Shown here: in pieces, positions 35,221-43,828 of the stretch
Position numbering within the stretch: position 1 is the stretch's first letter
How the letters are laid out: each line of letters starts with the position of its first letter
The notes under the pieces: model-generated
What the model was told of the DNA's origin: nothing
Seen by the model: the letters and a program-made list of their open reading frames with translations, nothing else
Databases searched by the model: none
Program-made: the position numbers and the translations under genes
Assembly: GCA_027487675.1 (NCBI GenBank)
Contig: JAIYDD010000210.1
Location: forward strand, 1-64,000
Source: Acetobacteraceae bacterium
Lineage (GTDB): Bacteria > Pseudomonadota > Alphaproteobacteria > Acetobacterales > Acetobacteraceae
DNA: 64,000 nucleotides
Reading direction: 5' to 3'

Positions 35221-36075
35221 ATGAGCGACCCGCTCCACCCCCAGGCCTCCACCCCCACCGACCGCCTTTCCGAAGACGCCCGCGCCGGCGCCGACCGGCT
35301 GAAGACCGAGGGCCGCCAGGCGATGGAAGGCGCGAAGCGGGAAGCGGCGGTGCTCGCCGACGAAGCCCGCGGCGCCGCCGAGGACCTGAAGGCGCGGGGC
35401 CGGGAGGCCATCGCAGGCGCCAAGCGCCAGGCCGCCAGCCTCGCCGATGACGGCCGCGAGGCCGGCGCCGAACGGGCGGACGACGTCGCCCGCGCGGTCC
35501 ATGCCGCGGCGGACCAGCTCGAACAGGGCAGCCCGGAGATCGCCGCCACCATCCACCGTGCCGCCCAGGCGATCGAGGGCTTCGCCCGCGACCTGCGCGA
35601 CCGCCCGGCCGCCGAGATGCTGCATGGCCTGCAGGATTTCGCGCGCCGCCAGCCGATCGCCTTCCTGGGCGCCACTGCGATCGCCGGCTTCGCGCTCGCC
35701 CGCTTCGCCAAGGCCTCGGCCGAGGACCACGCCCCGCCCCATGGCCGCGACGCCGTGGCGCGCGGCGGGGCCGACCGCAGCGGCGGCACCGCGATCCGGC
35801 CCCCCGCCGCTGGCGCCGCCGCCCCGCCGGGCTGGACCGGCGGCCCGGCCGCGCCCGGCGCGGAGCCGGCCTCCGCTCCCCCCTTCCCCAGGCCCGCCGC
35901 CCAGCCCGCCGGCAAGGTGGACGACCCGGCGGCCGCCACCCCTTCCCCCACCGCGCCCGGCTGGGTGCAGGCGGCGGACGGCACCGCCCGCCCCGCCACG
36001 CGCGCGGCCGCCAGCCTCGGCGGCGCCGCCGCCCAGGGCCCGGGCGGCGCCACCCAGGGCAAGTCCCAGGCCTGA
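35221..36075 (+). CDS. Ala-rich membrane-anchored protein with helical repeats (envelope/stress cassette)
   Basis: A 284-residue protein, not assigned to a named family with confidence. Residues 15-110 are charged, Ala-rich amphipathic helix with repeats such as EGAKREAAVLADEARGAAE and IAGAKRQAASLADDGRE; about residues 140-160 form one hydrophobic helix (QPIAFLGATAIAGFALARF); the C-terminal 110 residues are Pro/Ala/Gly-rich and disordered. The layout recalls ElaB/YqjD-type membrane-anchored proteins. ATG 35221 follows AGAGGAAAG. It is followed after 13 bases by a holin-X-like gene and then DUF3618, a set often found together. Confidence 0.7.
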   Translation: MSDPLHPQASTPTDRLSEDARAGADRLKTEGRQAMEGAKREAAVLADEARGAAEDLKARGREAIAGAKRQAASLADDGREAGAERADDVARAVHAAADQLEQGSPEIAATIHRAAQAIEGFARDLRDRPAAEMLHGLQDFARRQPIAFLGATAIAGFALARFAKASAEDHAPPHGRDAVARGGADRSGGTAIRPPAAGAAAPPGWTGGPAAPGAEPASAPPFPRPAAQPAGKVDDPAAATPSPTAPGWVQAADGTARPATRAAASLGGAAAQGPGGATQGKSQA

Positions 36076-36088
36076 GGAGCCCCGCACC

Positions 36089-36484
36089 ATGTCCACCGAG
36101 ACGAGCCGTTCCGTCCCCGAGCTGCTGTCCGAGATCGTCGGCCAGCTCTCCACCCTGTTCCGCAAGGAGATGCAGCTCGCCCGCGCCGAGATGGGCGAGA
36201 AGGCGTCCGAGATGTCGGGCGCGGCGCCCGCGCTCGGTGCCGGCGCCGCGCTGCTGCTCGGCGCGCTGATCCTCTCCCTGCTCGCGGCGGCCGCCCTGGT
36301 CTCGCGCCTGCTCGGCCTGCCGGCGGGCTGGGGGCTGCTGATCGTCGGCGTGCTCGCCGGCCTCGGCGGCTGGCTGCTGATCCGCGGCGCGCTCTCGAAG
36401 CTGCGCGCCACCAGCCTGGTGCCGCAGCGCACCGCCGGGCAGCTGTCGCGCGACGTGCAGGTGGCCAAGGAGCAGGTCCGATGA
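36089..36484 (+). CDS. Phage holin family protein (holin-X/DUF1469-like)
   Basis: A 131-residue protein with the PF07332-type layout: an N-terminal amphipathic SVPELLSEIVGQLSTLFRKEMQLARAEM, two closely spaced hydrophobic helices (about residues 45-70 and 75-98) and a charged C-terminus. Despite the name, chromosomal members in alphaproteobacteria are membrane proteins of unknown role, usually next to DUF3618 genes as here. Its stop overlaps the next ATG by four bases (ATGA). Confidence 0.87.
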   Translation: MSTETSRSVPELLSEIVGQLSTLFRKEMQLARAEMGEKASEMSGAAPALGAGAALLLGALILSLLAAAALVSRLLGLPAGWGLLIVGVLAGLGGWLLIRGALSKLRATSLVPQRTAGQLSRDVQVAKEQVR

Positions 36485-37716
36485 GCGACACCACCCGGCG
36501 CGGCAGCAGCCTGCGCGAGCCCCATCCCGGCGGCACGACCGGCCGCGCCAGCAGCGAGGCCAGCATGACCGACCGCGACACCGATACCCGCGCCACTTCG
36601 GATCGCGGCGCCACCGACCCCGGCAACCGCTCCGCCGCCGAGATCGAGCGCGAGGTCGAAGGCACCCGCGCCCGCCTGACCGGCACGATCGAGGAGCTGC
36701 GCGACCGCGTCTCCCCCGGGCAGGTCTTCGAGCAGGGGGTGGATTGGCTGCGCGGCTCGGGTGGCAACGAGTTCCTGGGCAATCTGGGCCGGGCGCTGCG
36801 CGACAACCCGATGCCGGTGGCGCTGATCGGCGCCGGCATCGCCTGGCTGGCCCTGTCCGGCGAGAAGGGCGATCGGCGCGGCTCCGGCCATGACGACGGC
36901 CGCCGCGTGCCGCCGGCGCATGGCGCGGGGCTGCCCGACCGGATGCCGGCCGCGCCGCTGCAGCGCGGCGGCAGCCAGGGGGCGGATCGCCGGGCCCCGG
37001 ACTGGGCGGTGCCGCCCTACTACGCGGATGACGACGCCGCCGGTCTCGGCAGGGGTGCGCCGCCGGCCGGCATGGCCGCGCATCCCGCCCCGGGCGGCGG
37101 GATGGGCGGCGGCGCGATGCGGGAGGCCGCGGGCGGCCTCGGCGCCTCGGCGCGCGATGCCGCGGGACGCCTGTCGGGTGCCGCCCATGACGCCGCCGAG
37201 GCTGCCGGCCGCGGCTGGCGCGGCGCCGCCGATGCCGCCGGCGAAGGCTGGCAGGGCGCGACCGGCGCGGCTTCCGACCTCGCCGACCAGGCGAGCCAGG
37301 CCGGCCGCGCCGCCGCCCGCCGCGCCAGCGAACTGGGCCAGGAGGCACGGCACGGCATCGGCCGCCTGCTGGAAGAGCAGCCGCTGCTGCTCGGCGCGCT
37401 GGGCCTGGCGATCGGCGCCACCCTCGGCGCGATCCTGCCGCGCAGCGGCACGGAGGACCGGCTGCTCGGCGAGGCGCGCGACGAGCTGGCGGGCCGCGCC
37501 ACCGCGCTGGCCGACGAGGCCTATGCCATGGCCCGCGACCGCGCCGGCGAGGCGGTGGAGCACGCCAGCGGCCGGCTCGACGAGGCGGGGCTGACCCCCG
37601 GCAAGGGTGCCGAGGCGCTGGGCAAGGTGGCGCGGGAGTTGCGCGAGGTGGTCACCGGCACCGCGCGGGACGTGGCGGGCGGGTCATCGCAGCCGCCGCC
37701 GGACCGGCCGGCCTGA
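36481..37716 (+). CDS. DUF3618 domain-containing protein with Ala/Gly-rich helical region
   Basis: A 411-residue protein. The DUF3618 signature is at about residues 58-95 (EIEREVEGTRARLTGTIEELRDRVSPGQVFEQ), followed by a short hydrophobic helix PMPVALIGAGIAWLAL. Residues 190-300 form an Ala-rich amphipathic run (DAAGRLSGAAHDAAEAAGRG and similar), then a second hydrophobic helix near residue 303 (LLLGALGLAIGATLGAIL) and a further helical tail. It likely spans or binds the inner membrane. Function unknown; the coupled upstream genes suggest an envelope-stress or membrane-organising cassette. Confidence 0.82.
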   Translation: MSDTTRRGSSLREPHPGGTTGRASSEASMTDRDTDTRATSDRGATDPGNRSAAEIEREVEGTRARLTGTIEELRDRVSPGQVFEQGVDWLRGSGGNEFLGNLGRALRDNPMPVALIGAGIAWLALSGEKGDRRGSGHDDGRRVPPAHGAGLPDRMPAAPLQRGGSQGADRRAPDWAVPPYYADDDAAGLGRGAPPAGMAAHPAPGGGMGGGAMREAAGGLGASARDAAGRLSGAAHDAAEAAGRGWRGAADAAGEGWQGATGAASDLADQASQAGRAAARRASELGQEARHGIGRLLEEQPLLLGALGLAIGATLGAILPRSGTEDRLLGEARDELAGRATALADEAYAMARDRAGEAVEHASGRLDEAGLTPGKGAEALGKVARELREVVTGTARDVAGGSSQPPPDRPA

Positions 37717-37863
37717 AGCGCGCCGGCCTCGATCGGAGCCGTTGCACGCTGCCCGCTGCATGTGCCCGGCGTGGCGTGGACGGCCCGGCATCCAAGCCGG
37801 GCCGCCGGCGACCGGGATCCATTGCGTCCGGCCTGGCCGCGGACGGAGCTGCGGAGTGGCGCG

Positions 37864-38109
37864 TCAGGCCCGGCCGGCGCGGCGCGGCGCCGCGGGGGGC
37901 GGCGGCAGGTCTTCCTCGAGCAGCGTGATCGTGACGGCATAGGAGATCTCGCCCTCCTCGTCGTCGCGGTGCACGGTGCCGATCACCTCGTCCTCCACAG
38001 CGACCTCGACCGTCTGGCCGGGGCGCGGCGGGGCGATGAGCTTCACGCGCTCCGATCCCAGCAGCCGGCGGAGGCAGGTCTGCACGCGGGCGATCTCGGT
38101 CGGGGTCAT
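37864..38109 (-). CDS. DUF3126 family protein
   Basis: An 81-residue cytoplasmic protein matching DUF3126 along its length: MTPTEIARVQTCLRRLLG, a central PRPGQTVEVAVEDEVIGTVHRDDEEGEISYAV and a final ITLLEED. The family is conserved in alphaproteobacteria and has no known function. It is a single gene, convergent with the DUF3618 gene across about 150 bases. Confidence 0.88.
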   Translation of the reverse strand: MTPTEIARVQTCLRRLLGSERVKLIAPPRPGQTVEVAVEDEVIGTVHRDDEEGEISYAVTITLLEEDLPPPPAAPRRAGRA

Positions 38110-38432
38110 CCAGGGCGCTCTCCTGCGGAACGGCGCGCCCTATGCACCCGCAAGGCCGCGCGGTCGAGGGCCGAACAGGCGTGCCCGCGCCCTGCCCCGC
38201 TGCCGCATCGTGGCGCGCGGGCGCCGCGGCGGGACCGCTCCTCGCCGCACCGGCGTCCAAGGCATCCCGGTCGGGGCATGTCTCGCCCGGCGATGCACGC
38301 CGCTCGGCCGGCGGAGCCAGGCGGATCGCCTGGAGCGGGATCGCCGAAGGGCGAAACGCCCGAAGGCGTGAATCACGCGACAAAACAATGGGCTAGACCA
38401 TGATCGGCGATTCACTCCTCGCCGATCATGGT
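38110..38432. other. Intergenic region with an extragenic palindrome cluster
   Basis: The first 230 bases hold no gene or clear signal. The last 100 hold nested palindromes: GGGCG/CGCCC (38349-38361), GCGTGA-A-TCACGC (around 38366-38378) and the long inverted repeat described separately. The composition resembles the interspersed extragenic palindromes common in alphaproteobacterial genomes. Confidence 0.55.
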
Positions 38433-38438
38433 CTAGCC
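38391..38438. repeat. Perfect 20-bp inverted repeat overlapping a glycosyltransferase stop codon
   Basis: GGCTAGACCATGATCGGCGA (38391-38410) is repeated in reverse complement at 38419-38438, with an eight-base loop. The right arm contains the TAG stop (38433-38435) of the leftward GT2 gene, so a transcript would end its coding region within a very stable stem. It may be a terminator or a mobile extragenic palindrome inserted at the gene end. Confidence 0.85.
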
Positions 38439-39449
38439 GACCGTCGCGCCGTGCCGGAGCAGACGCCGCCGCAGCGCGCCGAGCAGCAGGCGCGCATCGC
38501 CCGCCAGCAGCCGCGGCCGCAGCCAGCGCAGCCCGCCGAACGCCGCCGCCCATTCCGCCGCGCCCGCCGCATCGGCCAGCGCGGCGCGGTCCAGCAGGTC
38601 CTGGCGCTGCCGGAGCAGGTGCTGCGCCTCCGCATCGCCGACCCCGCGCGCCAGGCGCCGCAGCCGGCGGTTCGTCGCCGCCTGCAGCCGCGCCAGCCCC
38701 GGGCGGCGGGACTCCGAGACGGCCCGCCTGCGGTACACGTAGCGGGCCGCCGGCAGCAGCCAGAAGCGCCCGCCATGCGCCACGCAGTCGGCCAGGAAGA
38801 GCAGGTCCTCGCCCGAGCGCGCCGCCGCCTCCCACGCGATGCCGTGCCGCGTCAGGAAGTCGCGCCGGACGAGCGGCTTGGCGTAGCCGATGGCCGCGCC
38901 GCGCATCCCGGGCATGTCGCGCCTGGCAAGCTCCGCCAGCGTCAGCGGCCCGGCATGGCCCGCCATGGCGGCGCGGCCGAAGAGCAGCCCGGTCGGCCGC
39001 TTCGCGCCCTCCGGCCAGACCAGCTGGTCGTCGGCCACGAGGTCGGCGCCCAGCGCCTCGGCGGCGGCGACCAGCCGCGCCAGGCGGTCCGGCCGGAAGG
39101 TGTCGTCCGCGTCCAGCGGCGCGACCCAGGCTCCGCGCGCCAGGCGCAGCCCGGCATTGCGCGCCGCCGCCGGCCCGCCCGCCGCCGGCCGGCGCAGGCC
39201 GCGGATGCGCGGATCGCTTGCCGCCGCGGCCGCGATCAGCGCCCAGGTGCCGTCGGAGGACCCGTCATCCACCACGATCGCCTCGACCGCCGCCAGGGTC
39301 TGCGCCTGGACCGAGGCGATCGCGGCGCCGAGATGCCCCGCCGCCTGGTGCGCCGGGATGATGACCGAGACGATGGGCAGCGGCCTGCCCGCCCCCGCAT
39401 GGCCGGCATCGGCGGGAACGGGGTTCGGGTCGGGCATGGCGTCTTGCAT
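38433..39449 (-). CDS. Glycosyltransferase family 2
   Basis: A 338-residue GT-A enzyme. The nucleotide-sugar site opens VSVIIPAHQAAGHLGAAIASV, with EAIVVDDGSSDGTW and the metal-binding DADDTFRPDR (DxD) at about residue 117; the acceptor side has RSGEDLLFLADCVAHGG with the catalytic ED. No membrane segment is evident. It would add a sugar to a lipid- or protein-linked glycan at the inner face of the membrane. Its 3' end lies inside a perfect inverted repeat. It is the leftmost gene of the surface-glycan region. Confidence 0.9.
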   Translation of the reverse strand: MQDAMPDPNPVPADAGHAGAGRPLPIVSVIIPAHQAAGHLGAAIASVQAQTLAAVEAIVVDDGSSDGTWALIAAAAASDPRIRGLRRPAAGGPAAARNAGLRLARGAWVAPLDADDTFRPDRLARLVAAAEALGADLVADDQLVWPEGAKRPTGLLFGRAAMAGHAGPLTLAELARRDMPGMRGAAIGYAKPLVRRDFLTRHGIAWEAAARSGEDLLFLADCVAHGGRFWLLPAARYVYRRRAVSESRRPGLARLQAATNRRLRRLARGVGDAEAQHLLRQRQDLLDRAALADAAGAAEWAAAFGGLRWLRPRLLAGDARLLLGALRRRLLRHGATVG

Positions 39450-39695
39450 CGGGCGGGGCTCCTGGCTGCGCGCCCAACGCCGCCGCCGCCGCTCCGCTCC
39501 CCGCCCGGCAGGCCGGGGCGCGCGACGGCCACCGGTGCCGCCCCGCGGCGCCAGGCGATGGCCCTGGCGCCGGCATCCGGTTCGCGCGGCGGAAGGGCCC
39601 CGGGCCGGGGCTGTCCGGCCCCGCGATGCCGGCCCCTGGTGCCGCCCGCCCCGGTCAGGCACGCCGCGCGCGATCGCGGGCCAAGGCACGGGCCC

Positions 39696-40523
39696 TCAGG
39701 CCGCGGCGCGGCCCGCCATCTCGTCCAGCCGCGCCGCCAGCGGCGCCGCGATCCGCTCCCAGGCGCCGGCGATCTCGGCATAGATGGCGATGTCGAGGCC
39801 GCTCAGCTCCTCGATCCGCCGCCGCAGCGCCGGATCGGCGACGCGCGCCAGCGCCTGCGCGCGTTCCTCCGCCGCGCCCTCGTTCACCCGCATCCGCGCC
39901 GAGGGCAGGCGCTGCTTGCCCAGACGGGTGCTCAGCGCGCGCACGCCCAGCTCGTAGCGTTCCTGGATGCCGACGAAGGCGTAGCGCATGCGCAGGAAGC
40001 GCACCGCGCCCGCCACGTCGCCGGACTTCGCGAAGCGCGGCGGCAGCAGGTGGCGGGCCATGCGGTTGCGCTGGCCCTTCAGCTCCACGAAGGCGTCGAT
40101 GTCCGGGATGCGCCGCTTCACCTCCTCGGCCAGGGGATGCATCGGCGACCGCTGGTAGAGGAAATCCGAGACCAGCCGCGCCACCGGCTCGCGCAGGGTG
40201 GTGAACAGCCGCGTGCCCGGCACGGCCTGCAGGATGCGCTCCACGTTGCGGTATTGCACATGGCCGGAGGCGAAGCGGGCGGGCAGGATGGCCTGGGCGG
40301 TGACGAAGGCTTCCGTCGCCTCGTCGAAGCGCACCGGGCCGGGCTTGCTGCGGTCGGCATGGTCGATGTGGATGCTGCGATAGGGCGCGACGATCGGCGC
40401 CAGGTCGGCGGTCAGCGAACTGCCGGCGGTCTTCGGCACATGCACGAAGAACCACAGCGGCACCGGCCTGGCGGGCGCGAACCAGGCGTCGAAGCGGCCG
40501 GAGAGGAGGTCGTCGGCTTTCAT
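39696..40523 (-). CDS. Sulfotransferase family 2 protein (first of two paralogues)
   Basis: A 275-residue protein with both PAPS-binding elements: the 5'-phosphosulfate loop FVHVPKTAGSSL (about residues 29-40) and the 3'-phosphate site LREPVARLVSDFLYQRSP. It would transfer sulfate from PAPS to a carbohydrate hydroxyl. The order and wording of motifs match the paralogue at 50287 (VPKTAGTSL; LRDPVARLVSDYRYQRSP), indicating duplication within the cluster. ATG 40523 is chosen because it gives the short lead to the P-loop. A close GT2, a flippase and cysQ fit a sulfated surface glycan. Confidence 0.88.
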   Translation of the reverse strand: MKADDLLSGRFDAWFAPARPVPLWFFVHVPKTAGSSLTADLAPIVAPYRSIHIDHADRSKPGPVRFDEATEAFVTAQAILPARFASGHVQYRNVERILQAVPGTRLFTTLREPVARLVSDFLYQRSPMHPLAEEVKRRIPDIDAFVELKGQRNRMARHLLPPRFAKSGDVAGAVRFLRMRYAFVGIQERYELGVRALSTRLGKQRLPSARMRVNEGAAEERAQALARVADPALRRRIEELSGLDIAIYAEIAGAWERIAAPLAARLDEMAGRAAA

Positions 40524-40662
40524 CCTGGCTTCCTGGCGCCGGCGGGCGCGGGGCGAAGGGGCGGAGCATAGCGCATCAGGTGCCCGTCTTCCCATGCCCG
40601 CGCGATCCGCGGCCGACCGCCGTGCCGGGCGGCCCGGTCCAGCCCTCCGGCCGACCGCTCGC

Positions 40663-42135
40663 TCACCCGGCCCGGGCCGGCCTGGCCAGCGGCGGCGGCG
40701 CCGCGCCCCGGGCACCGCGCAGCGCCTCCGGCAGCCGCCGCCCGAGCGCCAGCCAGGCCACCCCGACGAAGGCCGCCGCCCCGGCCGACACGCTTCCCGC
40801 CAGCCGCGCCGCCGGCGCCAGCTCCGCCATCGCCGCCTGCACGCCCAGCACCACCGCGACCATCGCCACCGCGCCCGCCACGCCGGGCAGCGCCTGCCTC
40901 AGCAGCCAGCCGGGGGGCCGCCGCAATTCGCGCAGCACGATCCAGAACAGCACCGGCGTCACCAGCAGCGACTGCCCCGCCCAGGCCAGCGCCGCGCCGG
41001 CCGCGGTCTGCGGCTGCAGCACCGCCAGCGCCAGCAGCGGCAGCGCCAGCCCCGCCACCGCCACCGCCAGGTTCCGCCGCGCCTGCCCCAGCGCGACGAA
41101 CAGGCTGAAATGGTCGCCGTGGAAGAAGGTGACCGCCATGGCCAGGGCCGCGATCCGCGCCGCCAGGGCGGCATCCGCCCAGGCCGGGCCGAGCAGCACC
41201 GCCACCAGGTCCTCCGCCACCAGCGCCACCCCCAGCGCCAGCGGCAGGCCGAGCAGCGGGGGCAATTGCGCCAGCTGGCCATAGCTGCGCGCCAGCGCCT
41301 CGCGGTCATGCTGCAGGGCGCAGAGCCGCGGCATGGCGATCCGCGCCAGCGCCCCCCAGGCCACCCAGACCACCGCATCCAGCATCCGGAAGGCGACATG
41401 CGCCTGCGCCAGCACCGCTTCCGTCAGCAGCAGGCCGAGCGCGATGACGAAGATGCGATACCGCCCGACCATCAGCGTCACCGCCGCGATCTGCGGCCCC
41501 GCCACCGGCCACAGCGCCGCCAGGTCCGACCGGTGCAGCGCCGGCCGCAGCGGCACGCGCCCGAAGGCCAGGAACAGCGCCAGCACCGACAGCGTCGCCA
41601 CCGCCTGGTTGATCACCATCGCCCAGGCCCCGAGCCCGTCCGCCGCCGCCCACAGCCCCGCCGCCAGCGCCAGCGGCTGCCCCACCAGCACGCGCAGCGC
41701 CAGCAGCCGGTAGCGCTGGTCCCGGATCGCGAGGCCGGAAGCCGCGCCGCAGAAGGCCGAGACCGGCAGCAGCGGCGCCAGCGCCAGCGCCAGCAGCGGC
41801 AGCACCTCATGCCCCGCCCCGGCGCCGAGCAAGGGCGCGCCGCCGGCCAGCACCAGGCCCGCCGCCAGTCCCACCAGCGCCGCCCCGGTCAGCGCGCTGC
41901 GCGCCTGCCGCGGCGTCAGCCCCGCCCGCTGCACCAGCGCATCCGTGAACAGCGCCGCCCCCAGCACGTCCAGCAGCAGGAAGGCGGCCACCACGATCGC
42001 GCCGATGCCCGCCTGCTCGGGGCCGATCACCCGGCCGATCAGCAGGAGCGAGCCCAGGGAGAACAGCGCGGAGGCAGCGGTCTCCGCCAGCACCCAGGCG
42101 GTGGAGCGGGAGCCGGGCAGCAGCGGAAGCGGCAT
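40663..42135 (-). CDS. Oligosaccharide flippase (Wzx/polysaccharide transport family)
   Basis: A 490-residue membrane protein with 12-14 hydrophobic helices and the MATE/PST-type start TAASALFSLGSLLLIGRVIGPEQAGIGAIVVAAFLLLD. Charged loops such as DRQ/DQRYRLLALRVLVGQPLALAAG separate two six-helix halves. It would flip a lipid-linked oligosaccharide across the inner membrane. Gene context (GT2, GT4s, sulfotransferases) supports this over drug efflux. ATG 42135 opens directly into the first helix. Confidence 0.87.
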   Translation of the reverse strand: MPLPLLPGSRSTAWVLAETAASALFSLGSLLLIGRVIGPEQAGIGAIVVAAFLLLDVLGAALFTDALVQRAGLTPRQARSALTGAALVGLAAGLVLAGGAPLLGAGAGHEVLPLLALALAPLLPVSAFCGAASGLAIRDQRYRLLALRVLVGQPLALAAGLWAAADGLGAWAMVINQAVATLSVLALFLAFGRVPLRPALHRSDLAALWPVAGPQIAAVTLMVGRYRIFVIALGLLLTEAVLAQAHVAFRMLDAVVWVAWGALARIAMPRLCALQHDREALARSYGQLAQLPPLLGLPLALGVALVAEDLVAVLLGPAWADAALAARIAALAMAVTFFHGDHFSLFVALGQARRNLAVAVAGLALPLLALAVLQPQTAAGAALAWAGQSLLVTPVLFWIVLRELRRPPGWLLRQALPGVAGAVAMVAVVLGVQAAMAELAPAARLAGSVSAGAAAFVGVAWLALGRRLPEALRGARGAAPPPLARPARAG

Positions 42136-42387
42136 CGAGGACACAGGTCTCCGGGTCTCGGCGGGCGGCGTCGCGGCGCGGCGGGCATCGGCCGGTCGCG
42201 GCCCGGCGCCGTCGCCCCCGCGCGCAATCTGGGCCTGCAACGGCGCGGCGTCCCTCCGGTCGCAGCGCGCTTGCGGGAACGTGACGCGCCGGCCTGCGCT
42301 GAGCGTCACGTCAGCCTGCGCAACGCCGTGCCGCTGGCGCGTTCCGGGGCCAGCACATGCCCATGCCGAAGGAGCCGCCCGGCGCCA

Positions 42388-43779
42388 ATGACCAGCCCCG
42401 CCCTGCTCGCCCTGCCCGGCACGCGCCGCGTCGCCACCTCGCCCGCCACGCGCCCGAGCGCGGAGGAGGCAGCCCTGGCCGCCGCCCTGCGCGCGCATCC
42501 GGCGCCGCTGCGCGCCGCCATCGCCGCCGCCATGCGCGAGACCCGCCTGGCGGCCGACACCACGGACCGCCACCGCGCGGCGCTGTGGCGCATCGGCGCG
42601 ACCGTCGCCGGCCCGCTGCTGTCGGGCTTCGTGCTCTGGGTGCAGGCGGAAGCCCGGCGGCAGGGGATCGCGCGGCTGCATTACGTCTCGCGCGACGGGC
42701 AGATCCTGCACCGCATCGCCGGCGCCCTGCCGGTGGCGGGGGTGGAGCGGCGCTACCTGCTCGGCTCCCGCCAGGCCTGGCACCTGCCGGCGCTGGAACA
42801 CGCGGATGCCGATGCGCTGTCCTTCCTCGGCGATCCCGGCGGGCGCGAAAGCCTGCGCCGCCTGCTGGCCCGCGCCGAGCTGACGCCGGAGGCGATCGCC
42901 CCGGCGCTGGCCCGCCAGGGCCTGCACGACCCGGATGCGCCACCCCCGACCGGCGGCATGGCCGCGCTGCTGCGCGACGCCGAGGTGGCGGCCGCGCTGC
43001 GCGCCGCGGCGGCGGAGCGCCGCCGCCATGCGCTCTCCTATCTGCGCGGCGCCGGCCTGTTCGACGGCACGCCGCAGGCCATGGTCGACCTCGGCTGGCA
43101 TGGGCGGCTGCAACGCTCGCTCGACCGGCTGCTGCGCCTGGGCGCCGCGCCGGGCGAGGCGCCCCGCGTCAGCGGCTTCTTCCTGGCGCTGCTCAGCCGC
43201 CCGGAGGGCATCGCGGCCGGCGCCGCCCATGCCTTCATCGAGGACCCGCGCTTCCTCGCCCGGCTCAACCCGGTGCTGCTGGAGATCTTCTGCGCCGCCG
43301 ACCACGGCACCGTCCGCCGCTACCTGCCCGACCCGCGGGCGGGCGCACGCGCCGAACTGGCCGCCATGCGCGACGGGCCGGTGCTGGACTGGGGCCTCGG
43401 CGCCTTGCAGGGCGGCATCCTGGCCTTCGCGACCCGGCTCGCCGACGCCATGGCGCGCCAGCCCGCCGAGCCCGCCGGCGCCTGGATCGCGGCGCTGCGC
43501 GATGGCGGCGCGGCAGCCTATGACCGCTTCCGTCGCGACCCCGCGCCCGCCGACGCCGAGGCCTTCGGCAGCTTCCCCCATGCCGACGGCCAGACCCACG
43601 AAGCGCTGGAAGACTGCGCGCCGGCCGTCGGCGCCGGCGCGCGCCTGATGATCGCCCTCGGCCTCACCCCGCCGGGCTATGCGGGGCATTGGCCGGAAGG
43701 CTCGCTGCGCCGCGGCGGCGGGGCGCTCGGCGCGACGCTCGCCGCCGCGCGCCGGGCGCGCCACCGGCTTTCCGGCTGA
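42388..43779 (+). CDS. Uncharacterised protein resembling the C-terminal part of COG5610 HAD-like glycan-cluster proteins
   Basis: A 463-residue soluble protein. The recognisable part is IGATVAGPLLSGFVLWVQAEARRQGIARLHYVSRDGQILHRIAGAL (positions about residue 70-115), which recurs in COG5610 proteins of polysaccharide loci; the Asp of SRDGQ resembles a HAD motif but a full N-terminal HAD domain is not evident. Other features are AMVDLGWHGRLQRSL and NPVLLEIFCAADHGTVRRY. It diverges from the flippase gene. Function unknown; a role in glycan modification or assembly is inferred from context. Confidence 0.7.
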   Translation: MTSPALLALPGTRRVATSPATRPSAEEAALAAALRAHPAPLRAAIAAAMRETRLAADTTDRHRAALWRIGATVAGPLLSGFVLWVQAEARRQGIARLHYVSRDGQILHRIAGALPVAGVERRYLLGSRQAWHLPALEHADADALSFLGDPGGRESLRRLLARAELTPEAIAPALARQGLHDPDAPPPTGGMAALLRDAEVAAALRAAAAERRRHALSYLRGAGLFDGTPQAMVDLGWHGRLQRSLDRLLRLGAAPGEAPRVSGFFLALLSRPEGIAAGAAHAFIEDPRFLARLNPVLLEIFCAADHGTVRRYLPDPRAGARAELAAMRDGPVLDWGLGALQGGILAFATRLADAMARQPAEPAGAWIAALRDGGAAAYDRFRRDPAPADAEAFGSFPHADGQTHEALEDCAPAVGAGARLMIALGLTPPGYAGHWPEGSLRRGGGALGATLAAARRARHRLSG

Positions 43780-43828
43780 CCTTCCGCCGGGCCATGATCC
43801 CCGCCACTCCAGGGGGGGACCGAGCGGC

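Noticed and set aside
36089-36484. Prophage lysis gene
   Set aside because: The holin-X-like gene stands in a chromosomal DUF3618 cassette with no endolysin or phage structural genes nearby.
33686-37348. A 1220-codon minus-strand open frame across the DUF3618 cassette
   Set aside because: Only the part from 35002 to 33686 is the aminotransferase; the upstream portion is antisense to three well-supported genes.
40594-42387. Upstream extension of the COG5610-like frame (Gln/Arg/His-rich)
   Set aside because: It is antisense to the flippase gene; the recognisable protein begins at ATG 42388.
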